Notes: generated by a model not told the origin, from the sequence alone. DNA of 62,140 nt from Thermodesulfobacteriota bacterium (GCA_040757775.1 JBFLWQ010000021.1:1-62140), one strand, 5' to 3'. Shown: positions 27,405 through 37,339, counted from the stretch's first letter. Translations and numbers: made by a program.

Positions 27405-28631
27405 CTAAAAACTATCAACATAACTAAGGTACCCCTGATAGTTTCTCCTTGTCTCTTCAACAGAATCCCCTCCAAACTTTTCCAGGAAAGCATTGGCAAT
27501 TTCAATGGCTACCACTGATTCACCGATCACTCCTGCAGCGGGAACAGCACAGGTATCAGACCTCTCCACACTGGCATTAAAGCCCTCTTTGGTATCAATA
27601 TCTACTGATTTTAAAGGTTTGGTTAAAGTAGGGATGGGTTTCATAGCAGCCCTGGTAATTATATGTTCACCGTTAGAGATTCCTCCTTCAATACCGCCCG
27701 CATTATTTGTCTTTCTGAAAAAACCCTCCTTTGGTTTAAGCCCTTGAGCTTCTGTGTCATAAGGTACTTCAGATAACCCTTTGTCATCTCTGGCCGGTGA
27801 TTTATAGTATATCTCATCATGAACCTGAGACCCCCATCTCCTAGCAGTCTCAAACCCCAGACCAACCTCTACCCCTTTGATTGCCTGTATACTCATCAGG
27901 GCATGTGCTATCTTCCCATCGAGTTTTCTGTCCCACTGGGTATAAGTTCCTAACCCAACAGGTACACCTGTGGCAATTATCTCGAATACCCCTCCAAGTG
28001 AATCTCCCCTGGCTTTTGCCTCATCTATTTTTGCCTTCATCTCTCTTTCGGCATCGCCATCAATACATCTCAGTTCCGAAGCCTCAGCCCTTCCGTATAC
28101 ATCCTCAGGGTTTAGGTTTTGAGAACTGATTCTTATTCCTCCTATTTCAGTTACATGGCTGATTACCTTAATGCCGAATTCTTTAAGAAGACATTTTGCT
28201 ACAGCTCCTATCGCAACCCGACATGCAGTTTCCCTTGCACTTGCCCGCTCAAGAATATTTCTGATATCCCTTTGGTTGTATTTGATAGCACCTGCAAGGT
28301 CAGCATGGCCTGGTCTGGGTCTGTTAAGACGAATCCCCTTCCCTTCATATTGAGAGGATACAGACATCTCTGCCTTCCATTTTTCCCAGTCTTTGTTTTG
28401 TATAACCATGCTGATAGGAGAGCCCATAGTCTTGCCCCATCGAACCCCAGAGGTTATACTGACCATGTCCTTTTCTATCTCCATTCGCTGCCCTCTGCCA
28501 TAACCCATCTGCCTTCTGGCAAGATCAATATTTATATCCTCTTCTCGAACGCTCAAACCAGCGGGTATGCCTTCAAGGATGGCTGTCAGAGAACTTCCAT
28601 GTGATTCACCTGCTGTAAGATACCTTAACAT
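27405..28631 (-). CDS. aroC: Chorismate synthase
   Basis: A 408-residue FMN-dependent enzyme that converts EPSP to chorismate. The N-terminal signature [10 protein letters not shown] and the segments [13 protein letters not shown] and [16 protein letters not shown] are present, as is [14 protein letters not shown] near 300. The start is placed at the ATG giving MLRYLTAGE, with AGGTGA seven bases upstream; an earlier in-frame ATG adds seven residues without a ribosome site. Length is typical for the longer bacterial form. Confidence 0.95.
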   Translation of the reverse strand: MLRYLTAGESHGSSLTAILEGIPAGLSVREEDINIDLARRQMGYGRGQRMEIEKDMVSITSGVRWGKTMGSPISMVIQNKDWEKWKAEMSVSSQYEGKGIRLNRPRPGHADLAGAIKYNQRDIRNILERASARETACRVAIGAVAKCLLKEFGIKVISHVTEIGGIRISSQNLNPEDVYGRAEASELRCIDGDAEREMKAKIDEAKARGDSLGGVFEIIATGVPVGLGTYTQWDRKLDGKIAHALMSIQAIKGVEVGLGFETARRWGSQVHDEIYYKSPARDDKGLSEVPYDTEAQGLKPKEGFFRKTNNAGGIEGGISNGEHIITRAAMKPIPTLTKPLKSVDIDTKEGFNASVERSDTCAVPAAGVIGESVVAIEIANAFLEKFGGDSVEETRRNYQGYLSYVDSF

Positions 28632-28658
28632 AATGGTCACCTGGGCCTGCAATGTTAA

Positions 28659-28727
28659 AAGGGTTCAAGGATTCAAGGGTTCGAGTTAAATTGGTTAGGA
28701 AACAAACCCTTGAATCCTCGAACCCTT
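28659..28727. repeat. 23-base inverted repeat between pilQ and aroC
   Basis: The arms at 28659-28681 and 28705-28727 match with one mismatch, both containing GGATTCAAGGGTT or its complement, with a 23-base loop. It resembles the TTGAATCCTTGAACCCTT motif at 37448-37466. It could act as a terminator between pilQ and aroC, but there is no T-run. Confidence 0.6.
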
Positions 28728-28794
28728 GACTCCTTATGTTATGATTTTACCAACCAATCTGGAGATAATCCATATTTGAGATATGATGATCTTT

Positions 28795-31035
28795 TTAGTT
28801 GACGGGTTTTTGCTTGACAATAGTGGGGGTAAGGAATATCAGAAGTTCGGTTACCTCGTCCTTTTTGTATTTGCTCTTAAACAGCCACCCAAGGATGGGA
28901 ATATTTGATAAGAACGGGACGCCGCTTATTGCATCAGTCTGCGTACTTTCATAAATTCCACCGATTACCGTAGTATCCCCGTCTTTCACAATAACCTCTG
29001 TTTCTGCGCTCCTGGTATCTATGCCTGGTTCTCCACCATATCCTGTTTGAGAAGATTTCTGATCTTTCTTTGCCAAGACCTTCATTATAATACTTCCATC
29101 CGGTGTGATGTGGGGGGTAACTTCCAGTAACAGGGTAGCCATTTTGAATTCCGTTGATACTGTCCCTTCTGAGCTCATTTTAGGGTAAGGAAGGGCTACC
29201 CCTTGTTCTATCTTCGCCTTTTTGTTATCCATGGTAATGATCTTTGGTCTTGATATAATCTTTACCTTTTCGTCCTTTTCCATCGCTGTTAGCTTTAAAT
29301 CCAGTGTTGCTGAAGAATTTACAAGACCGAACCCCAATCCTCCATGGGTTAAACTGGAGGGGAGATTTATAGCATAATTGCTGCCTGCTGTTCCTGAAAC
29401 AGTATAAGTGCCCGATGAAACACCTCTTGAATATGTTCCACCCCATTGAACGCCAAGTTCTCTTGTAAATGTCGGATTGCTCTGTACTATTCTTGCCTCG
29501 ATCAGTACCTGGGGGGTTGGAGTATCCAACTCCCTTATTATCTTTTTTGCTTCGCTTACAATCCCTTTAATGTCGGTGATGAGTATAGAATTTGTCCTTT
29601 CATCAGCAGAGGCTTTCCCCCTTTTAGATAACTTGTTCTGTATATGGGGCAAAATGTCTTTAGCCACAGCATAGTTTATACGGATTGTCTCTGTAACTAA
29701 TTCTTCAACCTCTTGTGTTCCTTTCTTTTTTTCTATCAGGGAATGTTCTTCCTTGGCGATTTTTTCATAAGGGGCAATCCTGATAATATTTCCTGCCCTG
29801 ATCATTCCCAGATTATTGGTGTCCAGAATGACATCCAGCGCCTGATCCCACGGGACATCAACCATTCTGATTGTAACCTTGCCTTTAACTTCGTCTCCGA
29901 AAACTATGTTCAGGTTACTAACCTCGGCTATCAGCCGAAAGAGATTCCTTATATCTGCATCCTTAAAGTCCATTGAGACCCTTTTGCCAGTATATTTTCC
30001 CTTTACACCCCCTTCCACAGGGGTTAACTCCACAGCAGGTGTCATCTTTTCAGCTTTTTCTGTCTGAAACCCTTCTTCAGAGTTCCGGGTTTCTCCTGCC
30101 CTCATAGCTGCTTCAACCTCTGTCCTTGGTACAGCAGATACAGGCGGAGCGGAAGCTGTCTCTTTATGTAATGCCTTCTGGGGCTGATTGAATTCGAGAT
30201 ATATTCTGTTTTCCTCCTGAATAATATGATATGGTACCATAGTTCTCAATGTTATATCAATCTTAGCAGTATTTTTGCCTGAACTTATGGTTTGATTAGG
30301 TTTAATTAGTCTTACAGCACTGTTAATTTCTTTAATCTCCATGACTTCCCGGAGTTTTTTCGGGATATCCATTTCAACCAATTCCAGAACCAGTGTATCC
30401 TTAGCCACCCTGGAAAGATTATATCGGGCTTTACTGGATGTGGATATTATAATCTGAGACTTTCCTGTTATCTGCCTGAAATCTATGCCTTCAACTGTTC
30501 CCCCTTCTTTAGCTTTTGTTTTATCGACAGAGGTTAATTCTGGATCTGTGGGTTTCTTTATATAGAGAACGAGTCTATTGGCATCCTTAGCCACTTCATA
30601 ATCTGCCATTTTATTCAGAGCAATCTCTATTCTGCCAACTGTCCCGGTTTTATTATCAAACTTTGTAATGTTTATATTGTCTATAATACCATTGCCTGCT
30701 TCTATAGTTCCTGTCAGTTTCCCCAAATCAGCGTTAGGTATATCAACAACTATCTTAGGAGGATCGGCTAACTTGAACACTGTATATGACATAGCGCCAA
30801 GTCCCTGGATAGTAAGTTTAGTTCTGTCCGCCTCTTGTGAAATTTCTAACCTCTGGATTTTAGATGCCAAACTCTCTTCCGATTTGATAGTCTCTGATTT
30901 AATCTGAAGGCTTTTGGGAGAGCACGCAAAAATCAGGAAGGTGGATATTACCATGGAGAAAAACATCAACCCCCTTACCCGCTTTTTTCGTTGGATATTG
31001 GGATTATTGCAAACAATATTCCCTGGATACTTCAT
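28795..31035 (-). CDS. pilQ: PilQ type IV pilus secretin
   Basis: A 746-residue outer-membrane secretin. The N-terminus has a hydrophobic segment ending FLIFACSP, a lipobox-like sequence. Two AMIN-type domains (about 50-150 and 175-275) bind peptidoglycan. An STN-type domain with VSMDFKDADIRNLFRLIAEV starts near 355. N-domains follow, then the secretin core with VEVTPHITPDG-type motif (here LLEVTPHITPDGS) and the C-terminal VPFLSNIPILGWLFK. The multimer forms the gate for the pilus fibre. The start overlaps the pilP stop by four bases. Confidence 0.95.
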   Translation of the reverse strand: MKYPGNIVCNNPNIQRKKRVRGLMFFSMVISTFLIFACSPKSLQIKSETIKSEESLASKIQRLEISQEADRTKLTIQGLGAMSYTVFKLADPPKIVVDIPNADLGKLTGTIEAGNGIIDNINITKFDNKTGTVGRIEIALNKMADYEVAKDANRLVLYIKKPTDPELTSVDKTKAKEGGTVEGIDFRQITGKSQIIISTSSKARYNLSRVAKDTLVLELVEMDIPKKLREVMEIKEINSAVRLIKPNQTISSGKNTAKIDITLRTMVPYHIIQEENRIYLEFNQPQKALHKETASAPPVSAVPRTEVEAAMRAGETRNSEEGFQTEKAEKMTPAVELTPVEGGVKGKYTGKRVSMDFKDADIRNLFRLIAEVSNLNIVFGDEVKGKVTIRMVDVPWDQALDVILDTNNLGMIRAGNIIRIAPYEKIAKEEHSLIEKKKGTQEVEELVTETIRINYAVAKDILPHIQNKLSKRGKASADERTNSILITDIKGIVSEAKKIIRELDTPTPQVLIEARIVQSNPTFTRELGVQWGGTYSRGVSSGTYTVSGTAGSNYAINLPSSLTHGGLGFGLVNSSATLDLKLTAMEKDEKVKIISRPKIITMDNKKAKIEQGVALPYPKMSSEGTVSTEFKMATLLLEVTPHITPDGSIIMKVLAKKDQKSSQTGYGGEPGIDTRSAETEVIVKDGDTTVIGGIYESTQTDAISGVPFLSNIPILGWLFKSKYKKDEVTELLIFLTPTIVKQKPVN

Positions 31036-31634
31036 GGTGTTTCTCCTTCTTCAGCGTTACGGAGTTTGAGAGAAGCCGTTCTGGTTTTGGTCTTTCCGTG
31101 ATAATTACGGTACTCTTCTCTTATTATTATCCTGTCCTTCAGTATATTAATAACCCTTCCATTATTTTCACCTATAAGGGTCCCTTTCTTTAACACATAT
31201 CCTTTGCCTTCAGTGTCCTCAACCATAGCAGCAGAGATATTTTTATCATCCCTCCATATGATTCCGATGAGCTTTAACTGATTAAAACTGTATCTCTGAA
31301 GTGGGGTGAGATGGTCACCTTTTTTCTTGCTTTTACCCACTGTAGCTTTGGAGATAAACGGTTTGAAAGGATCCCTCTTTCCGGTAACACTGTATTGGTA
31401 TTTAACCTTTTCATTCTTAATCTCACTTTTTTTCTCAGATGTTGCTTTTTGAGATTCATTGACGTTCCTATTCCTACCAATATTTTTGGGAAGGGAATCG
31501 GTTGATTGGGATTTAGTCTCTGAGTTTATTAAAATAAACGAAAAAAACAGGACAATGGAAAGAAGTAGTATTTCAATCTTAGAACGACTACTTCCCTTTG
31601 GTATTCTTAGTCGCACTTTTATCTTCTTTCTCAA
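31032..31634 (-). CDS. pilP: PilP type IV pilus assembly lipoprotein-like protein
   Basis: A protein of about 195-200 residues linking the PilMNO platform to PilQ. One hydrophobic N-terminal segment (ILLLSIVLFFSFILI) is followed by a disordered region and the beta domain with YSVTGKRDPFKPFIS, PLQRYSFNQLKLIGIIW and LKKGTLIGENNGRVINI, which are characteristic. No cysteine follows the hydrophobic stretch, so it is anchored rather than lipidated. The start is uncertain: TTG at 31634 or GTG at 31616; both overlap pilO's end. Confidence 0.88.
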   Translation of the reverse strand: MRKKIKVRLRIPKGSSRSKIEILLLSIVLFFSFILINSETKSQSTDSLPKNIGRNRNVNESQKATSEKKSEIKNEKVKYQYSVTGKRDPFKPFISKATVGKSKKKGDHLTPLQRYSFNQLKLIGIIWRDDKNISAAMVEDTEGKGYVLKKGTLIGENNGRVINILKDRIIIREEYRNYHGKTKTRTASLKLRNAEEGETP

Positions 31635-32193
31635 GAAATTTAAAGGTTGTTGCCATGCAAGAGACAGTCAATGAATCCTCTCCATCAGGAATTTTTGTAT
31701 TACTCATATTCAGGTTTGTAATATTTACTATGCGTGGTAACTTACTCACCTTGTCAAAGAAGGCAGCAACCTTGTGAAATCTTCCTAACACCTTAATATC
31801 AACAGGAATTTCAGCATAAAAATCTCGTTTAACCTCTGGCATTGGCTTGAAAAACAAAAACTCAAGTTCTGCCTCCCTTCCCAAACTGGATATGTTGGCA
31901 AGTAAACTGGGGATTTCTTTTTTGTCAGGAAGTTGGGTCAATGCCATGGTAAGTTCTGCATTCAACTTTGCCACTTCTTGCTTAAATTTTACCAGTTTTC
32001 TGGCGATAGTCTGTTTTTTTATCAAATCTGACTGCAATTGATCCAATTTAGATTGAAGTTCGCTTATCTCATTTTGTTTGGACATATAAAAAAGGTAGTA
32101 GTAAGCAGCAGATATTAAAAACAAGACACCTATAAGTATCATTATCTTTTTTGCAGTAGGCAATTTTGCTATTTTATCCAGTGCATCAGCCAC
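31588..32193 (-). CDS. pilO: PilO type IV pilus inner-membrane platform protein
   Basis: A 201-residue protein with one transmembrane segment (about 17-36, IMILIGVLFLISAAYYYLF), a coiled coil (about 40-85) and a ferredoxin-like periplasmic domain with IPVDIKVLGRFHKVAAFFD, as in PilO. It pairs with PilN in the alignment complex of the pilus machine. It lies 12 bases after pilN. Confidence 0.9.
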   Translation of the reverse strand: MADALDKIAKLPTAKKIMILIGVLFLISAAYYYLFYMSKQNEISELQSKLDQLQSDLIKKQTIARKLVKFKQEVAKLNAELTMALTQLPDKKEIPSLLANISSLGREAELEFLFFKPMPEVKRDFYAEIPVDIKVLGRFHKVAAFFDKVSKLPRIVNITNLNMSNTKIPDGEDSLTVSCMATTFKFLEKEDKSATKNTKGK

Positions 32194-32205
32194 TTCAATT
32201 ACTCG

Positions 32206-32754
32206 CTACTTTTCAGGTAGTAATACCTGGCATGTGATATCGAACCTTTTAAGTTTCAAACCTTCCCATATTTCTTGCTGTGATTGAATAAGCTCAATAT
32301 CTGAGAAATAGGTTGACCTTTCCATGTTCTTCATAAAACTGGCAATCGTTTCATTATCCAGCGCTATACCACTCAGGGTTAATTTTAGATCGGTTTCTTG
32401 CAGTGAGCTAATCCATAATCTGTTTGGGGTGCTTTTACTGAGTTCATAAAGTATTTGTACCGGGCCAGTCTTTTTACGACTCAGCATGTCAATAACCTTA
32501 ATCTTGTCCTCCAATTCTTTCTTCCTTTTTTGATATTCCTTGACATCTCCCACTACTTTATCTAAGCGATTGATCTCATCTTCGGTACTTTTAATCTCAT
32601 TGTTTAGCGTGTTGATTTTCCTGGATGCATTAATATGAAAATAACCAAGGACAAGTGCCAACAATACTACAGAGAGAATACCTATAGATACAGATTGCCT
32701 TGCACTTTCTCTCTTTCTTGCTTCCCTTATCGGTAATAGATTTATCCTTATCAT
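32206..32754 (-). CDS. pilN: PilN type IV pilus platform protein
   Basis: A 182-residue protein with the conserved cytoplasmic peptide MIRINLLPIREARKRE, which inserts into PilM, a transmembrane helix (about 24-44) and a coiled coil leading to a ferredoxin-like domain (WISSLQETDLKLTLSGIA). The four-base overlap with pilM (ATGA) indicates coupling. Confidence 0.92.
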   Translation of the reverse strand: MIRINLLPIREARKRESARQSVSIGILSVVLLALVLGYFHINASRKINTLNNEIKSTEDEINRLDKVVGDVKEYQKRKKELEDKIKVIDMLSRKKTGPVQILYELSKSTPNRLWISSLQETDLKLTLSGIALDNETIASFMKNMERSTYFSDIELIQSQQEIWEGLKLKRFDITCQVLLPEK

Positions 32755-33812
32755 TTGTCCCCAGCCCGTCTTAATGCCAAACCTACACCCACAGCCATCA
32801 GCGGAGCGATGTATTCAAGGTATTCTGAGTCAAAAGCCTTTTCACTAAAATCAATACCTGCAAATGGGTTTACTACCTCTACAGGAATATCTGCTACCCT
32901 ATCCTCTATGAGTCTTTTTAATTCAATGCTCTTTGAGCATCCTCCGCTCAGATATATCTTATTGATGCGTTCATCTGCAAAGGTTGCCCAGAAAAAGTCC
33001 ATAGACCTTTGAATCTCTGTAGCCAGTGAGAGAGATGCCTCCGTAACAACATCCTCTATCTCTCTATAGTCGATCTCCTTGACCTGTCCACCTATCTTCA
33101 GAAGTTCGGCTTCCTCGTAGCTAATATCCTTCCTCTTTTGAATCTCCGCAGTAATCTTATTGCCCCCAATAGATATATCTCGTGTAAAAACAGACATACC
33201 ATTTTTAAGAATAGTCATGTTCAAAATACTGGCACCAATATCAACAAGGGCTATTACCTCACCTTCATTATATGGATAATTTATTTCAAACATATTCTCT
33301 AAGGCAAAGGAATCAACATCCATCACAACGGCATTCAACCCGGCTTCTTTTATTACCTTAATGTAATCGTTAATAATGTCCTGTTTAGCAGCTACCAGGA
33401 GTACATTCATTTGAGTCTTGTCTTCGGGGTTTTCTCCCAGTATCTGAAAATCAATATTCACATCATCAATCTCAAAGGGAATGTACTGTTCTGCTTCCCA
33501 TTTAATTGATTCCTCAAGCTCATTCTCACTCATAACGGGCAGAGATATATTTTTAATGATTACAGAGTGTCCGGATATTGAAGTGGCTACATTTTTAGTT
33601 TTTATGTCAAGATTCGACACTAAATTTTTGATGATATTGGTAACAGCGCTCTGGTCCTTTAAGGCTCCATCGACAATAGTACCTGGAGGCAGGAAGCCAA
33701 TCCCCACATTCTTTAGCTGATAGCCATTTTTGATTTCCTGAAGTTCCAATAGTTTAACAGAGCTGGAACCTATATCTATGGCAATAATGTCCTTCTTTGG
33801 AAAGAAAATCAT
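32751..33812 (-). CDS. pilM: PilM actin-like ATPase of the type IV pilus
   Basis: A 353-residue cytoplasmic actin-fold protein. Phosphate loops are IAIDIGSSSVKLLEL at the N-terminus and ALVDIGASILNMTIL near 190; a late adenosine motif is YLSGGCSKSIELK. It binds the PilN N-terminus and sits under the pilus platform. It is the first gene of pilMNOPQ; the pilus motors and pilins are not in the window. Confidence 0.95.
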   Translation of the reverse strand: MIFFPKKDIIAIDIGSSSVKLLELQEIKNGYQLKNVGIGFLPPGTIVDGALKDQSAVTNIIKNLVSNLDIKTKNVATSISGHSVIIKNISLPVMSENELEESIKWEAEQYIPFEIDDVNIDFQILGENPEDKTQMNVLLVAAKQDIINDYIKVIKEAGLNAVVMDVDSFALENMFEINYPYNEGEVIALVDIGASILNMTILKNGMSVFTRDISIGGNKITAEIQKRKDISYEEAELLKIGGQVKEIDYREIEDVVTEASLSLATEIQRSMDFFWATFADERINKIYLSGGCSKSIELKRLIEDRVADIPVEVVNPFAGIDFSEKAFDSEYLEYIAPLMAVGVGLALRRAGDK

Positions 33813-33888
33813 AGTTAAAGACTCTCAAAATAAAATGAAACTTACATACCTCAAAGAGACACAAAGAATAAAGAAAATGTCTTTGCGA

Positions 33889-33967
33889 GGAGTTCGCCAT
33901 AGGCGAATGACGAAGCAAACTCAAAGGATGGGATTGCTTCATCCGCCTCTGGCGGATTCGCAATGAC
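33889..33967. repeat. Dispersed repeat with two hairpins upstream of pilM
   Basis: Starts with TTTGCGAGGAGTTCGCCATA and ends GATTCGCAATGAC. It holds two inverted repeats: TTCGCC/GGCGAA and ATCCGCC/GGCGGAT, the latter nested in ATTGC/GCAAT. A relative is inserted in the WD40-caspase gene (21452-21490). Confidence 0.6.
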
Positions 33968-34051
33968 AGGAATAAATGCATTTTCAAATGAAATATGATA
34001 TGTAGTTAAAATTAAAATTGAATAAAAAAATATCATAACCCAGCAGCAGTG

Positions 34052-34411
34052 TCAAGATTCATTTCTAATTCCTTTTTTAACTTTTTTTTTGTTATTAAGG
34101 TTTTCATTCCTTGGATTCTTTGGACTTTTAAACTGGTAAATAATCTCATCTTCTTTGGCTAACCCCAGCCCCTGTCGGGCTATCCCTTCTATGTAACTTC
34201 TGTCTTTCTTCAGAGAATAAATCTTTGTTTTTAAATTACGGTTTTGTTCCTCGATATTATTATTAAGTGCCTTTATCTGATCCCTCTCTTTAGATAAACG
34301 GTAAATATGGATAATTCCCCGTTCCCTGAAGGTGGTGAAGAATATCATGACAAGAATTAATAATAGTAAAATAAGCAGGTATTTCTTATCTATCTTCTTT
34401 TTACGCCTCAT
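34052..34411 (-). CDS. ftsB: FtsB/DivIC-like septum formation initiator
   Basis: A 119-residue bitopic protein: basic cytoplasmic start, one transmembrane helix (about 11-26, YLLILLLLILVMIFF), a leucine-zipper-like coiled coil (about 38-75) and the conserved segment IEGIARQGLGLAKEDEIIYQF. FtsB bridges FtsL and FtsQ in the divisome. A lysine/asparagine-rich tail extends beyond the usual end. It overlaps the larE stop by 11 bases. Confidence 0.85.
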   Translation of the reverse strand: MRRKKKIDKKYLLILLLLILVMIFFTTFRERGIIHIYRLSKERDQIKALNNNIEEQNRNLKTKIYSLKKDRSYIEGIARQGLGLAKEDEIIYQFKSPKNPRNENLNNKKKVKKGIRNES

Positions 34412-35207
34412 TCATTTTCCCTGTTCTGTATCCCTCTAAGTCCAAAGTAATATACGTAAATCCGAATTCCTTAAACTTGGTTACTATCTTGAGCATGGTG
34501 TTTTTATCATAGAACCTGGGCATCTCCTGAAGATCAGCCTCAATTCTAGCAATCTCTTTGTGGTATCTTACGCGAAACTGTTTAAAACCCATGTCCCTTA
34601 AGAATCTTTCACACTTACCGACCTTGTTTAACAGTTCATAGGTAATTTCTGTTCCATAAGGGAACCGGGATGACAGACAGGCAAAAGAAGGCTTGTCCCA
34701 GATAGAAAGATGTAGTCTTCTGCTCAATTTTCTGATTTCATCCTTTGTAAACATGGCTTCTAAAAGGGGGCTGCGAATTCCTATCTCTCTTGCCGCTTCC
34801 ATACCAGGTCGGAAATCTTCCCGATCAACATAGTTTGTTCCGTCTGCTACCCAGTCTAACTGGAAATCCTCAGCCTTCTTCATACATATTCCAAACAGTT
34901 CCTTTTTGCAGTAATAGCATCTCCTCCTGGTATTTTTATAGAAATCCGGCATCTCTAATTCATTGGTTTGGACAATCAAGTGTCTGACACCTATCTCTGA
35001 AGCCAGTCTCTGGGCATCTTCAAATTCATACTCCGGGTAGGTAGGAGAAAGTCCGGTTAGGGCTAAGACTTTGTCTCCCAATTCGTCATGGGCAACCTTT
35101 AGTAAGAAGGTGCTGTCTACCCCTCCGGAAAATGCAACCAGTACAGAGCCCATACCCCTGATTATCTCTTTCAGCCTTTCAAACTTTTCATCTATTATAT
35201 CAATCAT
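34401..35207 (-). CDS. larE: LarE-like ATP-dependent sacrificial sulfurtransferase
   Basis: A 268-residue PP-loop enzyme. LarE adenylates a carboxylated pyridinium and transfers sulfur to it, building the nickel-pincer cofactor of lactate racemase and relatives. The PP-loop is VAFSGGVDSTFLLKVA (about 21-36). Cysteines occur in RRRCYYCKKELF (about 93-104) and in PSFACLSSRFPYGTEIT (about 175-190), the region of the sulfur-donor site. larA, larB and larC are absent here. Other nickel genes (cooT, cooS) lie downstream, though in a different orientation. Confidence 0.9.
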   Translation of the reverse strand: MIDIIDEKFERLKEIIRGMGSVLVAFSGGVDSTFLLKVAHDELGDKVLALTGLSPTYPEYEFEDAQRLASEIGVRHLIVQTNELEMPDFYKNTRRRCYYCKKELFGICMKKAEDFQLDWVADGTNYVDREDFRPGMEAAREIGIRSPLLEAMFTKDEIRKLSRRLHLSIWDKPSFACLSSRFPYGTEITYELLNKVGKCERFLRDMGFKQFRVRYHKEIARIEADLQEMPRFYDKNTMLKIVTKFKEFGFTYITLDLEGYRTGKMNEA

Positions 35208-35257
35208 GCCAGTATAGAGTCCCTTGACCAGGAGACTGCATCGTAATTCCCTTTTTT

Positions 35258-35440
35258 GTCATTTCGAGTCCGCCTCTGGTGGACGAGAAATCTTAATCGT
35301 CAGTAATGTTAAGATATTAAGATTCCTAACGGAGCCTGCCCCGAGCAAAGTAACAAGGCTCCTTACGGAGTTTACCTTAAGCGAGGTAACAAGATTCCTC
35401 GCTTTGCTCGGAATGACGGGCTAGGGGTTCGGAATGACGT
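35258..35440. repeat. Dispersed repeat, copy 1 (GTCATTTCGAGTCC...GGAATGACG)
   Basis: The first 36 bases are identical to 48798-48833. The ends GTCATT...GGAATGAC are inverted, and AGTCCGCC-TCT-GGTGGAC forms a hairpin. This copy is expanded by internal AAGATTCCT/GCCTTGTTAC-type tandem blocks. Confidence 0.7.
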
Positions 35441-35716
35441 TTAAGTATTTTAGATGCCTATTCCTTGCTTTGTCAAGAAAAATCTAGTTTCTTCAATAGG
35501 TTAAGACTATGCTCCAGATAAATCCCCGAAGCGATAAGCTGCTTGACAAATTGTCTAGTTTGCCGTACTCTTTAAATAATTGAACCACACAGCATTATAC
35601 GGGCGTCATAAATGTCGCCCCTACTATTTTCATAAATCAATTTTCATCGTTCGTGGGTGACGTAGCCGTCATGAGCAATTACAGAAGAATAATTGTAGAT
35701 CGGGAGACAGTACCAG
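35441..35716. other. Intergenic stretch upstream of the HAD gene
   Basis: No gene is visible. A possible promoter lies at 35543-35571 (TTGACA, 17 bases, TACTCT) on the plus strand. A small palindrome GGGCG...CGCCC is at about 35605-35625. Confidence 0.35.
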
Positions 35717-36349
35717 TTGAGGATTTACAGGGAAGTAAAGCTTGTTATCTATGATTGTGACGGGGTTATGTTTGAAAGCAGAAGGGCAAACCTGGCATAT
35801 TACAATTTTATACTTGATAAATTTGGAAAGCCCCCTATAGATGAAAAAGATCCCCTTTTGACCCATATTGCCCATACCCATACGAGTAAACAGGTAATAG
35901 ACATTCTCTTTAAAGAAGATACAAGACTGAGTGAGGCACATAAATTTACGAGCCGTCTTGACTATACCCCTTATTTGCAGTACATGGAAATAGAACCAGG
36001 GCTTATTGAAATGCTGGAGTTGCTGAAAGACAACTATTATGTAGCTATTGCTACCAACAGGGGCATCACTTTACAGACTATCCTCCGCCGTTTTGACCTC
36101 GAGAAGTATTTCCAGTATTCGGTTACATCCCTGGATGTGAAGATGCCCAAACCTCATCCCGAATGTCTTTTGAAAATCATGGATCATTTTAAATTACCTG
36201 AAGAGGCAGCTTTGTATATAGGAGATTCTGAGATAGACATGGAAACAGCTAAAAATGGGGGAGTAGGGTTTATTGCGTATAAAAATAGCTTATATACTCC
36301 TTTGAAGATAATGACCCATCTGGAGCTTAAATGTATCCTTGGGTTATAG
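35717..36349 (+). CDS. HAD-superfamily hydrolase, phosphoglycolate phosphatase-like
   Basis: A 210-residue haloacid-dehalogenase-type phosphatase. Motif I is VIYDCDGVMFES with the nucleophilic Asp, a helical cap spans about 18-85, motif II lies near IATNRG, Lys is in VKMPKPHP and motif IV is YIGDSEIDMETA. Substrate is not predictable. The start is taken as TTG at 35717 because GGGAGAC lies upstream and no ATG fits before motif I. Confidence 0.85.
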   Translation: MRIYREVKLVIYDCDGVMFESRRANLAYYNFILDKFGKPPIDEKDPLLTHIAHTHTSKQVIDILFKEDTRLSEAHKFTSRLDYTPYLQYMEIEPGLIEMLELLKDNYYVAIATNRGITLQTILRRFDLEKYFQYSVTSLDVKMPKPHPECLLKIMDHFKLPEEAALYIGDSEIDMETAKNGGVGFIAYKNSLYTPLKIMTHLELKCILGL

Positions 36350-36387
36350 GAAAAAAATGTGAAAGTGAGTATTGGAGGAATCAAAAG

Positions 36388-37302
36388 GTGAAGGTTTTGC
36401 TAACAGGTGGTGCAGGGTTTATCGGTTCACATGTATCTGATATGTTGATTGATAAAGGCCATGAAGTGATTGTAATAGACAACCTCTCATCAGGAAAAGA
36501 GGAAAACCTGAATCCAAAGGCTGTATTATACAAGGAAGACATAAGGGATTCGGTTATAAAAGAAATCATGGAAAGGGAGAGAACGGAAGCAGTGATCCAT
36601 CATGCAGCACAGGTAAATGTCAGAGATTCTGTTGAAGACCCTCTTTATGATATGGATATAAATATTGGCGGTACCTTGAATCTGCTGGAAAATTCTATCA
36701 AAAATGGGGTTAAAAAGTTTATCTTTGCTTCTACAGGAGGGGCAATTTATGGTGAACAGAGTTGTTTCCCTGCAGATGAAACCCATCCCACCAAACCTCT
36801 AAGCCCTTATGGTATTACCAAATTGACTTGTGAAAAGTATCTCTATTATTATCACAAAACCTATGGTCTAAATTATGTCTCTCTGAGGTACAGTAATGTA
36901 TACGGGCCAAGACAGGATCCGTATGGGGAAGCCGGGGTTGTTGCAATATTTTCCCAAAAAATGCTGGCAGGGGATCAGCCTGTTATAAATGGAAGTGGAG
37001 AACAGACCCGCGATTATGTTTTTGTGGAAGACGTAGCAAGGGCAAACATACTCACTTTACAGAGGGATGTTTTTGGGGAGTTCAATATTGGGACAGGGAT
37101 AGAAACCACTGTTAACAGTCTGTTTGCAGAGATAAAGACTCTTGCAGAATCTAAAGTTAAAGCTGTCCATGGAGAGGCTAAAAAGGGAGAGCAATTCCGT
37201 AGCGTCTTAGACTGGTCAAAGGCTAAAAGAGAGCTTGGATGGGAGCCGGGGGTTTCATTGAAGGAGGGGCTCGGACGAACACTTGCCTTTTTTCAGGGCT
37301 AA
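36388..37302 (+). CDS. NAD-dependent sugar-nucleotide epimerase (UDP-glucose 4-epimerase-like)
   Basis: A 304-residue extended short-chain dehydrogenase. The Rossmann motif is LLTGGAGFIGSHV, the NAD-stabilising HHAAQVNVRDS follows, Ser/Thr near FASTGGAIYG and the catalytic YGITKLTCEKYL are in place. It likely interconverts a UDP-sugar for surface polysaccharide. The GTG at 36388 is chosen because GGAGG precedes it; an upstream ATG at 36331 adds 19 unconserved residues overlapping the HAD gene. Confidence 0.88.
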   Translation: MKVLLTGGAGFIGSHVSDMLIDKGHEVIVIDNLSSGKEENLNPKAVLYKEDIRDSVIKEIMERERTEAVIHHAAQVNVRDSVEDPLYDMDINIGGTLNLLENSIKNGVKKFIFASTGGAIYGEQSCFPADETHPTKPLSPYGITKLTCEKYLYYYHKTYGLNYVSLRYSNVYGPRQDPYGEAGVVAIFSQKMLAGDQPVINGSGEQTRDYVFVEDVARANILTLQRDVFGEFNIGTGIETTVNSLFAEIKTLAESKVKAVHGEAKKGEQFRSVLDWSKAKRELGWEPGVSLKEGLGRTLAFFQG

Positions 37303-37310
37303 CTAATTAT

Positions 37311-37339
37311 TTGACATCCATAAGTTACGGTGTTATTGT
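37311..37339 (+). promoter_or_regulatory. Predicted promoter of the DUF3842-cooT unit
   Basis: TTGACA (37311-37316), 17 bases, TATTGT (37334-37339). The expected transcript would start at about the first hairpin of the repeated leader element. The TATTGT is conserved in the second copy (42727-42732), where no good -35 is seen. Confidence 0.55.

Noticed and set aside
35208-35716. Hidden gene or tRNA in the large gap before the HAD gene
   Set aside because: No cloverleaf or supported frame was found; the left half is a dispersed repeat.
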